Below are positions 1 through 11,634 of a stretch of DNA of 64,000 bases, in pieces. The DNA lies in the NCBI RefSeq assembly GCF_000321225.1, contig NW_004450302.1, positions 5,132,393-5,196,392 of the forward strand, in the 5' to 3' direction. Origin of the DNA: Odobenus rosmarus divergens. Lineage: Eukaryota; Chordata; Mammalia; Carnivora; Odobenidae. Made by a program: the position numbers and the translations under genes. The notes under the pieces are model-generated. The model ran no database searches. It was not told the origin of the DNA and was given only the letters and a program-made list of their open reading frames with translations. Position 1 is the first letter of the stretch; every line of letters begins with the position of its first letter.

Positions 1-812
1 GGAAAGAGAAACTATTGCTTAGAATGGCAGATCCTCGCACTTTAATTAGCAATTCCCATAATGAAAGAAACAAACTCTTAAGTACGGGGAACTTCTTGTA
101 ATGAAGAAATAAGACCGGTCCTAGCTCTTACTTGGTAAGTAGTTGTTAAACAGCAATGTTATAGCTGCATGGTTTGAACAGAAGCTTAGTTTTGCCAGTT
201 CTAAAAGTGGTAATAAAGTACTGGAACACATACTACCATTGTAACATACATCTTATAACTTTTCTTATTAAGCCCAAATTATAGATCTACCTTCACATCC
301 ACTTAAAAGAATTAACACTTCTATTAAATAGCAGAATTCACCAAAAAGGGTAAATTTTAAGTATAGTAAATGCACATTCTTCTGGCATGAACATAAATCA
401 AATCTGAAACACACAAATACACACACTACTCAAACCTACAGACACTAAATTTCTAAGCTTTTATAAAGTTCCTTACAATCACACAACCAGTGCATCCATA
501 TAACTTATTTACTGAGGATCCAGGTAATTATCAACTCTATGAATAATTCCCCATCATTTTTATTTAATTTAGCAGAAGATTCCATCGAGTGCATAACCAA
601 CAGGATGCAGCTTACGACAGCATATGTTTGTCCTCAAGAATAGCCTTACCGAGCTGGCACGCTACGTATCAAATAGAAAAAAGTTCAATTTAGCCATATA
701 CTCCAAATTTTAAAAAGAAAGGAGACACGAAATCATTCTCAGAAATAAAATTTTGACTGCAATCTTGTCTCAAAGGGCTCTCTGAAGTCTTTATGTGTTT
801 TTAGATACTTAC
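1..812 (-). other. SPAG9 intron after exon 813-869 (partial)
   Basis: AT-rich single-copy-looking DNA. I see no exon, SINE or recognisable L1 here. Confidence 0.75.
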
Positions 813-869
813 AACTGCCAAATGCTTGACCTTTTTTTTTCCTGCATGGCTGGATTTTCTCTTGATGCA
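813..869 (-). CDS. SPAG9: SPAG9 exon: end of RH2 region (57 nt, skippable)
   Basis: The exon starts after a TATAG acceptor (AG at 870-871) and ends at a strong donor, GTAAGTATC (811-812). The first T completes the Arg codon begun by the previous exon (CG+T). The frame then reads ASRENPAMQEKKRSSIWQ plus TT of a Phe codon, matching the segment just after the RH2 helix of SPAG9. A run of nine A residues in the coding strand encodes Glu-Lys-Lys-Arg. It is phase 2 at both ends and 57 nt long, so skipping removes 19 residues without a frameshift. The next exon (expected to start FSRLFSSSS) is not visible before position 1. Confidence 0.95.
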
Positions 870-1612
870 CTATATTTTAAAAGAAAAACAAAGAAAAAAA
901 ATGTGTCATCAGTGAGGTGTTTTAGCTTTCTATCTGAAGAATAGGTGACCCAAGAAGTTCATGGGATACACAAAAGAGAATCAACAATTAAATTCAGTAA
1001 ATAGTTGCTTTGACCTATCATGTGTCAGTCAGCCTGTAAAAGCTAATACAACTAAGATAAATAAAACACCATCCCTCCATAGAAGAGCTCAGTCCACTGA
1101 CAGAGACAAGATTGTTATCTGTGCTGAACGGACAGCCAACAGGCCTGAATGTAAATATTTAAAAAAAAATTTTATTTAAGAGCTATCTTCCAATTCTCCC
1201 TTTTGTCAAAATACTGTCTTTTGAATCCTTATCTTTACATAACGGTCTCTATCGTCCTCATGCTCTAGCTCTCACAGGATAGCCTGTAACTTTACTGTTC
1301 TGATGGGTCATTTTTCATAGGACAAATACTTTCCCACTACTGAAAAGATGACCAGAGAAGGGGATAAACTGGACTGACAGGTAGTTCAAGAAAATTTCAG
1401 AAAATGCACTCTAAACTAATTTAGTAAGGTGGTAAGGATCCTGCGCTCACTATGAGCTCACTTTTCACATTTTTTTTAAAGGACTAAATTGAAAACATGT
1501 TTAATTCAATGGAAAAGTAAAAAATGAGCCACCACTTCTTCACTTGTGGACTATCACGTGGCTGCTAGAATTAAAAATAGCAAGGAAAAGAGGAGCCTGT
1601 TGGGGAGCCTGT

Positions 1613-1807
1613 CGGAGAGCCTGGGTGACATAGTCGGTTAAGCATCTGACCCATGGTTTCGGCTCAAGTCTTGATCTCGGTGTTGTGGGATCGAGCCCTA
1701 TGTTGGGCTCCATGCCAGATGTGGAGTCTGCTTGAGATTCTCTCTCCCCCTCCCTCTGTCCTTCCCGTTCATGTTCTCTAAAATAAATAAATAAACATTA
1801 AAAAAGA
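1613..1807 (+). mobile_element. Can-SINE (old, diverged head)
   Basis: Head GAGCCTGGGTGACATAGTCGG, then CTC-rich middle and AAATAAATAAATAAACATTA tail. The tail points toward the inverted copy that starts 30 bases on. Confidence 0.85.
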
Positions 1808-1836
1808 AAGATGGAGCCTCTCTATATACCTCAATT

Positions 1837-2018
1837 TTTAAAAAAGATTTATTTATTTGAGGAGGGGGGTGGAAATCTCCAGCAGACTCCTCACTGAGTG
1901 CAGAGCCCGATGACACAGCCCGATCTCATGACCCCATGCCATCTAACAGCCATATTCTCATGGCCTGAGCCAAAGTCAAGAGTCGGAGGCTTAACCGGCT
2001 GAGCCACCCAGGCGCCTC
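1837..2018 (-). mobile_element. Can-SINE, inverted partner of 1613-1807
   Basis: T-rich tail at 1837, head GAGCCACCCAGGCGCCTC at 2018. Flanking repeat TACCTCAA on both sides. Confidence 0.87.
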
Positions 2019-2394
2019 TACCTCAAAGTTTAAAATATTTATTATTTATGTAATATGCATTAAATGTTTGAGTTAAAAACAAATTTCTTAGCACATTACT
2101 TTCTTTGAACAATTAATGAAGATTAGAATACTGATCTCCTTCCTTCTTAGCAGCAATTACAAGTTTAGCAAATTGTAAATGTGCTATACGAAGTACTTTT
2201 GTTCTAGTATGACACTGGTAAAGGACATATAAACTGTTAAATAAATAATGTAATCACAAAGAAGTAAAAGTTGGAGGTTAAAAAGTATGTTCATAAACTT
2301 TAAAACAATGTGTCAGTATATATGTACTGTTACTGGTAAATCTGACATGGGACTCCAAACTCAAAAATATGGGCAAATTACATCAGAAAGGATG

Positions 2395-2795
2395 AATACC
2401 CAACTTTTACATCAACATGGATAGGACCGGAGGAGATTATGCTAAGTGAAAAGAGTCAAGCAGAGAAAGTCAATTATCATATGGTTTCACTTATTTGTGG
2501 AGCATAAGGAATAGCATGGAGGACATTAGGAGAAGGAAGGGAAAAATGAAGGAGTTGGAAATTGGAGGGGGAGACGAACCACGAGAGACTATGGACTCCG
2601 AGAAACAAACTGAGGGTTTTTGAGGGGAGGGGAGTAGGGGGATGGGCCCGGTGATGGGCATTAAGGAGGGCACATACTGCATGGAGCACAGGTGTTATAT
2701 GAAAACAATGAATCATGGAACACTACATCAAAAACTAATGATGTACTGTATGGTGACTAACATAACATAATAAAATTAAATTAAATTTTAAAAAA
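2395..2795 (+). mobile_element. L1 3' end (carnivore type)
   Basis: 3' UTR pattern: GGGGGAGACGAACCACGAGA, the phrase AGGAGGGCACATACTGCATG, and an A-rich end near 2790. It is 5' truncated. Confidence 0.75.
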
Positions 2796-3356
2796 TATGG
2801 GCAAATTAGGGGGCAACTAGTTCACAAACTGTTCATGAGCTCTTCCTAAATTAAAGTAAAGAACACTGTTACTGAGAATATGGCCGTTAGATGGCAGCAT
2901 TAGGTGAGATCTAAGATCAGATCAACAAAGATGTCAATGGAAGGTACATTTTGCATGAATAGCCAGAAAGGAGGGGGAAATTGGACAAGAGTATTTTACA
3001 GAAAGACACGGAGTAAAAATGACTTAGTTTTCTGGGTGGAACGTGAAATTTATATCTTTCCCTGACATTACTATAAAAGCAGGGCCAATTTCTATATTCT
3101 TTTGAAAAATGACCATCATTCCTAAGTAACAACAATTACCTTTTAGAGGTCATGGGAACATTATCCAAGGGCCCTTTACCCAAAAGGCACTCATTTTGAT
3201 CATATTCTGTCCCTAATTTCTAGTGTTACTTTAGAAAGTTATCTCCTAGTAAACAGAGTAAGAGGTTTGGATCCCCAAGGCTGGACTCTAGTTCTGAGGG
3301 AAGGAATATTCAAACCCAGGAAACAATACTAGAAAAGCACCAAGAGGTACTTCTCA

Positions 3357-3494
<138 letters not shown>

Positions 3495-4317
3495 CTATAA
3501 CGAAAAGAACACAGCAGATCACTCCGGCAGCCCATATCTGCTTTTGGTGTTATGCTAAACTTAAGCAAAATCTTAAAGCTTTGAAACATTTCTTAATTTC
3601 TAATCTATTGGATGATTTAAAGAAAAATAACCTTATATAAAAATAAAATCAATAAAGAGATTTTAGCAATTACTTACGACGGAAAAGAGGTAAACAATTT
3701 AATTTCTGAATAGAAATACAGATATTTGAACATACTATAAAGCAAATACAAAGAACAGTGTAGATTCTGAACTAAAACCAAGAAAGATTAACAAAGTTAA
3801 TCTATCTATATAGATTTAACATGCTTGCCTGGAAATGGTTCTTCTAACAACATTATTTTAAGTTGATGTTCTGTAACAAATGCTAATTATTCAGCAATTT
3901 GTTACAAGTTAGTTCCGAAAGGGAAACACTTATCTCAAACTACCCATTATCTACATATATTGGCTAGGTACCAGGGCACCCCACTCTAAGTGGCATTAAA
4001 ACACCAACAGAAATACAAGAAGCCGGAGACAAGTGTATTAACTAGAATTCTTCTTAGGGAGACTAAAGGATGTGATGAGTATGGTAAGACCCAAAGAAGC
4101 ATGCTCAAGTCAACTTCCTTCTACTGTAATTTCTAAATGCTCTTCTGGGGAGGAACACTGGTTTAACTGTAGGGCTCTTGTTTTGCTGAAGGGTGGGACA
4201 GTTAAGAAAGAGGCTAAGTTTAGCCCTTGGGGACCTCCTTCTTTGTCCTCCTGCTCTGAACTCTGCCTCTCAAATGAAGTCAAACAACAGAGGATTCAAG
4301 GACTCTGAGTCTGCAGC

Positions 4318-4671
4318 ACAGCAATCACACTCCTAGGTATATACGCCATGGAAGAACCAGGAGACTTGCACTATAATGTTCCTAACAACAGCATTGTTTG
4401 TGGTAGTAAAAAGCTGAAAATATCCTAAATATCCATTAATAGGAAAACAAATACATAAATTGTAATATATTCATACAATGGGATATTATAAAGGAGTAAA
4501 CATGAATAACTTCTGGCACTACACTACAACATAGGTAAATCTCAGAAACATAATGCCAAGTAAAAGAGGTCAATCTCCAAGTATGAAATAAAAAAACAAT
4601 GAAAATTAAGCTACATTTTGTAGGGATACAAAAATGTGTGATATGATAAAATTATTTTTTAAAAAATTTTA
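4318..4671 (+). mobile_element. Old L1 (L1M) 3' fragment, first part
   Basis: Decayed ORF2-end phrases (AGCAATCACACTCCTAGGTA, CAATGGGATATTATAAAGGA). Continues at 4966 after two SINE insertions. Confidence 0.7.
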
Positions 4672-4867
4672 GGGGCACCTGGGTGGCTCAGTCGTTAAGA
4701 ATCTGCCTTTGGCTCAGGTCATGATCCCAGGATCCTGGGATCGAGCCCTGCATCGCGCTCCCTGCTCCGCGGGAAGCCTGCTTCTCCCTCTCCTGCTCCC
4801 CCTGATTGTGTTCCCTCTCTCGCTGTGTCTCTCAGTCAAATAAATAAATAAAATCTTTAAAAAAAAT
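4672..4867 (+). mobile_element. Can-SINE inside L1M
   Basis: Full-length copy GGGGCACCTGGGTGGCTCAG to AATAAAATCTTTAAAAAAA. It converges tail-to-tail with the short copy that follows. Confidence 0.92.
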
Positions 4868-4965
4868 TTTTTTAAGTGAGCTCTACACCCAATGTGGGGC
4901 TTGAACCCACCATGAATCCAAGATAAGAGTCCCATGCTCTACCAACTGAGCCAGCCAGGTGCCCC
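4868..4965 (-). mobile_element. Short tRNA-like Can-SINE
   Basis: About 100-bp form without the CT-rich middle: CTCTACACCCAATGTGGGGC to GAGCCAGCCAGGTGCCCC. Confidence 0.85.
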
Positions 4966-5170
4966 AATAAAATCATTTTTTAGAAAGGTAAGAAAATGAT
5001 AAATATAGGATAGTGGTCTCCTCTGGAGGGGAGGAGCATAGGGTAGCTTCAATGTTTGATAATGTTCTAGTTCTTAGGTTAGGTGGTGGGTTCATTATGT
5101 TAATTTATTATGTTTCATAATTTACATATGTTACATATATTTTTGGTATGTACCAAGTATTACATATTTT
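4966..5170 (+). mobile_element. Old L1 (L1M) 3' fragment, second part
   Basis: L1 3' UTR remnants (GGATAGTGGTCTCCTCTGGA, GTGGGTTCATTATGTTAATT) continuing the 4318 fragment. Confidence 0.6.
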
Positions 5171-5727
5171 AAAAAAAGAGCAAGATTGTAGGGGCATTAA
5201 ATAATCATTTTGTACAGGGTACCCACATATCTCAAGTCTGATGCTTGACCAGCAAACACCTATTACAGGAATGATCATCTAGCTACCAACAGTTACTACG
5301 ATGCTAATTATATTGGTAAAACCTCATCCTTAGTCTTCTGTATTTGCATATGTTGAAAACACTATAAGCTGACTGCTTACTACTAAAGTTCTAGAATTCA
5401 TCTTTTTTATGTTTAATACTTTTAAACTAATTAAGCTTTCATATTTCTAAGTCAAAATATGAGACGAAACAAAGTATTTTGGCTGGTCCTTGAGCTTGAA
5501 CTTGCAAACAAGGTCACAGCACAGAGCCACAGAAAAAAAACGAGCACACCACATGTAGCCAGAAAACTCAGCCTCTGGATACCATGTGGGAGCATGAGTT
5601 AGCCTACTCATTAACACAGAGATCTTCTGACTTGCTTTTTATAATGCTATATCCAAAGCTTAATTAGCAAGATTTTCTTTAAAAACCAAAATGTAGTAAG
5701 AAAAAAAGTCTGAAATCATAAACCTAC

Positions 5728-5779
5728 ATCATCATCATCTTTTGCTTTTTGCCGGGCATCTTCGGCTTCTGCACGAGCT
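5728..5779 (-). CDS. SPAG9: SPAG9 exon: acidic linker before RH2
   Basis: Fifty-two bases: one A completes a Lys codon, then ARAEAEDARQKAKDDDD, ending in phase 0 at donor GTAGGT. The exon carries the end of the long coiled coil (Glu/Ala/Arg-rich heptads) and a run of four Asp codons, all GAT, that leads into the RH2 helix of the next exon. The acceptor tract is unusually C-rich (seven C, a G, then five C before AG at 5780-5781). In JIP3 the equivalent linker is different, which also favours SPAG9. Confidence 0.95.
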
Positions 5780-6277
5780 CTGGGGGCGGGGGGGAGCAAA
5801 AAAGAACATGTTATTTGAGTTGCATTCATCTTTTCAAGGAATCAAAGAGTAGGTCAAAAATTTTAATCAACACTAAATGATTATTCTTCTCTTTTCAGAG
5901 CATTTAGCTGCCTTCACTTCGGGGAACATTAGTGCAGCACTGTTCTCAGAAAAAAACAAGTATTAAAGAAAGCTGGGTGAAGGAAAATAATGTTTCTAAT
6001 TTCCTTATTAGCAAATTTTAGAATGGTTCTACTAACTTTTCTCACACAGTGACAGCCACAGAAAGTGACAATGATAAGGCTGGGCAAGCAAGGGGCGCGC
6101 TGATATCCGAGCTACCACCAGGCACTCGGCCCTGACCCTCCTGGCAGCTGGTGCTCCTGGCCCGCTGGAGAGGGCTGCCGGCGGTGGTGGCAGGGCCAGC
6201 CTCGGGGGGACACCTATGACGCTCTGTGGCCCGCTGGCTAAGAGAGCTGGGTTCAGAACACCACCGAGGAAACTTAC
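5780..6277 (-). other. SPAG9 intron with GC-rich block
   Basis: A short intron (498 bp) without a SINE. About 6085-6265, next to the zipper-exon donor, is markedly GC-rich (for example GGCAGCTGGTGCTCCTGGCC) compared with the AT-rich surroundings. Confidence 0.85.
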
Positions 6278-6430
6278 TTCCTAAGTTCCTCCTCCAGCTC
6301 CTTGTTCTTCTCCTCGAGCTTCAGCTTGGCTAGTTTTACAGCCTCCAGCTCCCCCTGCAGTACGTCCTTCTCGCAGGTCAGCTCATCCACCTTGGCTATC
6401 AAGTCATTCTTCACTACATTCAAAGCATGT
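6278..6430 (-). CDS. SPAG9: SPAG9 exon: leucine-zipper coiled coil
   Basis: The 153-nt exon reads [40 protein letters not shown] and [10 protein letters not shown] between a split Lys codon at each end. This is the second leucine zipper, which in JLP/JIP3 mediates dimerisation and contact with kinesin light chain and ARF6 (family knowledge). Against the human protein as I remember it, there are three replacements: Asn to His at the start, Gln to Leu (KLAKLK) and Arg to Lys (NKELE). Third positions are 36/50 G or C, far above the other exons here, and a GC-rich block continues into the downstream intron. The acceptor is TTCTTAG and the donor GTAAGT. Confidence 0.96.
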
Positions 6431-6849
6431 CTAAGAAACACATATTTTGCATATATCATTACAAATGAGTACTCTTCCTGTCTTTCAGCTTGTTCTCTTA
6501 CAGACGAAAATAACTATACAATCAAAGCTGAATAACTGAGTATTTTAAGATACTCTACCTGGTGTTGTTTGTAGGTAAAGACAAAAAACCACACAACCAT
6601 CCAAGATTTTGCTTTTTCCAACCAAAGAATAAATGGGTAAAGTAAAACACACTACCAACTAATAAAAATACCACAATTAATGAAGATTAAACTTTTACAA
6701 AATAGCATCCATAAGGGTACTGTTGTTAAACTCTAAAAAAAAAAAAAAACCTAATCAATAAAGTAAATTTATCTTTGAATTTACCTTTAATAATTGATGA
6801 GATAAAAGTCTAAACTTGGGGTGGATCTAGGGAAAAAAATTCTTTTTTT

Positions 6850-6915
6850 TTTTTTTTAAATTTAAATCCAATTAGCCAAGGTATAGTACATCATTGGTTT
6901 TTGATATAATGTTCA
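6850..6915 (-). mobile_element. L1 3' scrap
   Basis: Starts with a T run, then CCAATTAGCCAAGGTATAGT, the reverse of a young L1 tail. Confidence 0.5.
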
Positions 6916-7525
6916 TGGGGAAAAAAATCTGAGATCTAGTTCTTTTGGGTACAAGTGGGCATAGTACCTCATAACTGCGTTCTATTTTGAATCTACCCAG
7001 ATGTTCCAAAGTTCTCTTGACACAGCAAATTAACAAAGGGACCTGGGCTGCTTTTCCACAGGACTCAGGACCTGCCCCACTAAACAAGACTCCATTATGT
7101 TTGAGGGTCTAAGGCTCCACATATTACACCTGAAAACCGACAACTATGGAGGAGAGCTGGGCTGGGGTATAGATCAAAACATTTAGGTAGAAATAAAAAA
7201 AACCCAAAGAAAAGATAATAAAACAGGCATCCTAGGGGAGGGAGCAAAAAAAAAACATATGACCTCTCCAAGGAGGTTAAGAAAAAGGCATGAATACTTG
7301 TAGGGTGGAATGGAGATAAAAATCTATTTCTGCAAAAAACAGAGCAACAAAACCTATCCATTAGGGAAATCAGGTCCCATTGCCCACACGCACACGAACA
7401 CACAAAGAGGAACAAAACAGGGTGGCTAGACTGTAATCACATGCTGTGTTAAACTGAACAAGGGTCACTGACTCAGATGAGAAAATTCAGTATCTTGTGT
7501 TCCTTGTTAAAATTTTGTATATACT

Positions 7526-7692
7526 GGGGTGCCTGGGTGACTCAGTGGATTAAGTGTCTGTCTTTGGCTCAGGTCATGATCCCAGGGTCCTGCTCAGCAG
7601 GGAGCCTACTTCTCTCTCTGCTCTGCCCCTCCCCCCTGCTTGTGTGCTCTCTCTCTCTCTCTCAAAAAAATAAATAAAATCTTTAAAAAAAT
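7526..7692 (+). mobile_element. Can-SINE next to a SPAG9 splice donor
   Basis: Slightly shortened copy. Target duplications ATTTTGTATATACT before and ATTTTTTGTATATACT after; the second copy runs into the donor of exon 7710-7767. Confidence 0.92.
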
Positions 7693-7709
7693 TTTTTGTA
7701 TATACTTAC

Positions 7710-7767
7710 TTGGTTTCCAACAGTTGTGTATTTTCTAATATAAGATTCTCAACTTCACGACCCATTC
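7710..7767 (-). CDS. SPAG9: SPAG9 exon: start of leucine zipper
   Basis: Fifty-eight bases: GA completes a Gly codon, then MGREVENLILENTQLLET and AA of a split Lys. Leu and Ile sit at heptad spacing (LILENTQLL), the first turn of the zipper that continues in the 6278-6430 exon. The acceptor is TTGGTAG (AG at 7768-7769). The donor is GTAAGTATATAC (7708-7709). A Can-SINE begins only about 17 bases after this donor, and its target duplication includes donor-proximal bases; see findings. Confidence 0.96.
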
Positions 7768-10149
7768 CTACCAAAAAATAAATAAATAAAACCTTTCAAA
7801 AAATTTATCAAAAACTATATAAACTTATAATAGAGACTCAAATTTTAATTTATAGATTTTATCTGTCCTTTAGTAACCTTAGTCTATAATTTCATTTGAT
7901 ATATCTACTTGTACAGGTTATAAAATTATAAATAATTATCCATCACAAAACAAAGCTAAAGATTTTGTTAGCCAATTCTTTGTAACTGTTAGTCTATATT
8001 TTGTTTCTCATAGATAATTATTTCAATACAATCAATACTTTTCTGCCAAATATTCTAAAAAGTAGCAGTAAAATATTTAGAGGAAAAAAGAGTAAGCATT
8101 AATACAGATCAGAAATCATTTCCAAATCACAGCTGGTATTGTAGGCTTTTGCCTAAAAATTAGGTCTTACTAAGAAAGAACAGGCAGAAACAAGGCCAAA
8201 GAAAGACGGAACCCCAATGCAGATGAAACCTTACCAAAGAAATTATGGTCTTAAAGCCCATGCATTCCATGTAAAGCAAAAACAAAGAACAAGAAATGTT
8301 TTATGTAAGAAACAGCACGAAAATAGATTATTAATCTGTAAAGTTTTATGCATGATATGAAATACACCTGGAATCAGTGTTATGATTTAATGCATAATGA
8401 TGTGCAAAAGACAGAAATTAAGATGATTTCCTCCATTCATAAGGATGCTCTTTGATACGTAATACCTAAAAAAAAAAAATGCTTTACCAATCCTTTTGCA
8501 CAATGAAACTGAATAATTAGACTGAAAATCCCACATCAGTAATATAAAGTTTCCTTCAAAGTGCCACCTCTGAAATGATAATGTTCAGTTATTACTTTAC
8601 AGAATCCTGTTTAATAATTTAAGGAGGACTGTAAGGCAAACAGAGCATTCAATGCAAGATCCAATGCAATGATCTTTAGGGAGAAGAAAGTTCTTTAATT
8701 TGCTACTTAAAAGAAACTGAAGAAATAAAACCACACACTAGGGAATGTATCTCAAAAAGTTACAAAAGCAAAAAGGCAAAACAAAGCAAAGCAAAAGACC
8801 CACCATTCACTTATCCTAAGCTAATGTCGGAAAACTACATACAATGGAATAAGTAATATTCATATAACCCAGCTATACAGGAAGGAAATCCTAAGAAAAC
8901 TACATAAGGAAAAGGAGTTAACATGTCCCTTTTTTAAAAGGTAGTTATTTCAAATGACTTAAAGATAATTTAAAACAAAACCAACCTAGGAATGCTAAAA
9001 ATTCAATGCTCACATATGTACTCATATTTTGTCTGTATTATAATTATCTCAAATATTCTCAAAGATCAGGGTACTACTACCATGAAGAATTAAATATCAC
9101 ACATAGTAGCTCATTCAATCATCTACGTATTCTCCAAAAGGTAAAAATAAAGACTAAAAAGGTTTCCAAGTTCCAATTCCAAAATGAATTTTGGCAAGAT
9201 ACACTGAAATATTTGCTTTTGACTAATGTTAACTTTCAATAAAGCTATATAATCAGAAGAAATAGGTTTAGACTGGTTGGAAAAAGCTTATGTAATGACT
9301 ATGTTTGCTATAAACTCTCAAGCATGTAGGGAGATAAGCATAAAAGCTGAAAATATATGGAAGGCAAAAAAAAAAATAGTTGAGCAGAAAAAAATGATGA
9401 GAAAGCATTACATGAGAATAGCAGCCAGGAACACCTTGCTTAAAAAGCAGTAATATTAAAGTATTTAAAAGCATACACACCAGAATATTCCCCTGGGTAA
9501 GCAGCCCAAGAGAAAAATGAATGAGAATCACAATTAGATTGTTTTCAGAAGCAAGAAATATGCTCATTTGTTTCAATGAGAGGAGACAATAAAATTTAGA
9601 AGATGTAGAGAAACAAACACAATAAAGTGTAAATATTATAAATAAGAAAAAATTTTGAAATATGTACTCCTTGGGAATCATATCTGATAATGTAGTTTCT
9701 AAAGTTTATGTTCTCAGTGAAGAGTTCTCTCAAAATCTTGTGTATAAATTCAATATATGGTCAATAGGATTGTCCAAAATTTTCATTTTGCAATGTATCG
9801 ATAAAAACTAGCTCATAACTAACATAACTTGGAGGTGGCCCCATTTCTATTCAAGGTTTCAACCAAACATAAACTTAGGTCTACCATATTTGGAAACTTT
9901 ACCTATTAAAACAAAAGCAACAAAAAACTGCCTGGCAGTTTAGCATCAACCCTCAAGCTAGGTCCATAGTTGGGCCTCCAAAGTATCTGTTAATCCCTTG
10001 AGAAAGTATGCACGATTTTGTCTACCTATACATGCATTTTTCCAAAAGCACACTGCTTTCTTACAAATTCTCCCATAAAGGAGTTTTAATCCTAAAAGGT
10101 GAAGAATCACAGAATCAGAGGTGAAATAAAGCCATTAGAACTACTTAGC

Positions 10150-10330
10150 AATCCATATTCACTTAATCGCTGTGCTATGGTGCTAAAGACTCAATAGTGA
10201 GCAACGGACAAAGTTGTCTTGGCCACACTGAGCTTAGAGCCTACCCAGAGAGACGAGTACATACATTACAGTGAAGTATATAGAGTGGCATAATAAAGAA
10301 CATGAGTGCCATGAGAATATATTTCAGGGA
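10150..10330 (-). repeat. L2 fragment
   Basis: Resembles the antisense L2 3' region (GTGAGCAACGGACAAAGTTG, CTGAGCTTAGAGCCTACCC). Confidence 0.5.
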
Positions 10331-11436
10331 CAATTAAGCTTTAACTAGGGGATCACAGCAGAATTCCAATAGGAGGATATGCCATTTAAGCAGAGGCATG
10401 GGGGAAAAAAAAGAGTTATACAGTTTTTTGCTTTTTTTTTTTTTTTTAAAGAAAAGGGGTAAACAAACCTTGGTGATTGGTTCCAAGAGAAGAGGGAGAG
10501 ATTCTGAATGGAGAACTCAGTGGATGGTGAGGCATTCACTGAGACCGTACGTGCTGGACTAAGAACAGCCCTGAACAGGACAATGAACATGATGAACTGA
10601 GCTTTAGGCACCTCAAGTGTAAAGCCCTACAAATCACCTTAGAGGTGTCTCGTGGGCTGTTCTGAAGTAACAGTCTGGGGCTCTAGAAAAAGATGTTGGA
10701 AGGAGATAGAAATTGTGGAGCAATTTTCCATGAAAGCCAAGAAACAAAAGCAAATAAGATTTCCCAAAGAAGCAGGCCTGGGACACTGATATCCTCAAAG
10801 ATGGGCAGAGGAAGAGCACCCTGCAAAGACTGAAAAAGAATATAGTCAGAGGCGGGAAAGTCTGTTATCACAGAAATCCAGGAAAGATGGTGTTAAAGAC
10901 AAATGTTATCTGAGAAGTCCTGTCAAAGAACGTAGAAGGAACCGCTGGATATAGCAAACAAGAAGGCTGTTTGACGCCAGGTGAGTGTGGGGAAGAGTGC
11001 CCACACAGACTACAGGGGGATGAGATGCAAGCGGGGAAGGGGAAATCCTGCCACTTAAAAGCAGCTACACTTTCAAGAAGTCTGCTTTGTTCACTCATGT
11101 ATCACAAGCATCTAGAATAGTGTCAAACACATAACAGATACCTCTTCAATACTGCTGCACAAAAGTAGGACCAGATATGGAAGCAAAAGGAGTGACAGGG
11201 CACAAAGGTACTGAAGATAAGAGTGGCAGAGGAGGGCCGGGCCGCACATTTGTTTTTAAGTGGAAGAGATTTGAACACGTTTAAATGATAATAGAAGAAG
11301 TAAAGATAGTGAAGTTGAAAATATAGAAGGATAATCAAGAGAAAGAAAATCCCAAGAGTAGGATGTATGATTTCCAAGTTCTAGAGTGTGGCTGTGGGGA
11401 GTACATGACTGAAGTGAATGGAAAAAGGATCAGACA

Positions 11437-11634
11437 GGGCGCCTGGGTGGCTCAGTTGTTACGCGTCTGCCTTCGGCTCAGGTCATGATCCCAGGGTCCT
11501 GGAATCGAGTCCCGCATCGGGCTCCCTGCTCCGCGGGAAGCCTGCTTCTCCCTCTCCCACTCCCCCTGCTTGTGTTCCCTCTCTCGCTGTGTGTCTCTCT
11601 GTCAAATAAATAAAATCTAAAAAAAAAAAAAAAA
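11437..11634 (+). mobile_element. Can-SINE
   Basis: Young-looking copy with an A run of more than 15. Target duplication AAAGGATCAGACA on both sides. Confidence 0.95.

Larger units (their letters stand above)
3495..5727 (-). other. SPAG9 intron between exons 5728-5779 and 3364-3494
   Basis: The middle is an old L1 3' segment split by two SINEs (4318-5170). The flanks 3495-4317 and 5171-5727 are unremarkable AT-rich DNA. Confidence 0.85.
6431..7709 (-). other. SPAG9 intron between exons 7710-7767 and 6278-6430
   Basis: Holds an antisense L1 3' scrap (about 6850-6915) and a SINE abutting the upstream donor (7526-7692). The segment 6920-7520 has no feature I recognise. Confidence 0.85.

Noticed and set aside
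6302..6535. Plus-strand 77-codon frame over the zipper exon
   Set aside because: It is the shadow of the minus-strand SPAG9 exon (Ser/Leu-rich complement of Glu/Lys codons).
9268..9681. 137-codon minus-strand frame rich in Phe and Leu
   Set aside because: Arises from AT-rich intron sequence. No domain, no splice phase with SPAG9, no similarity that I recognise.
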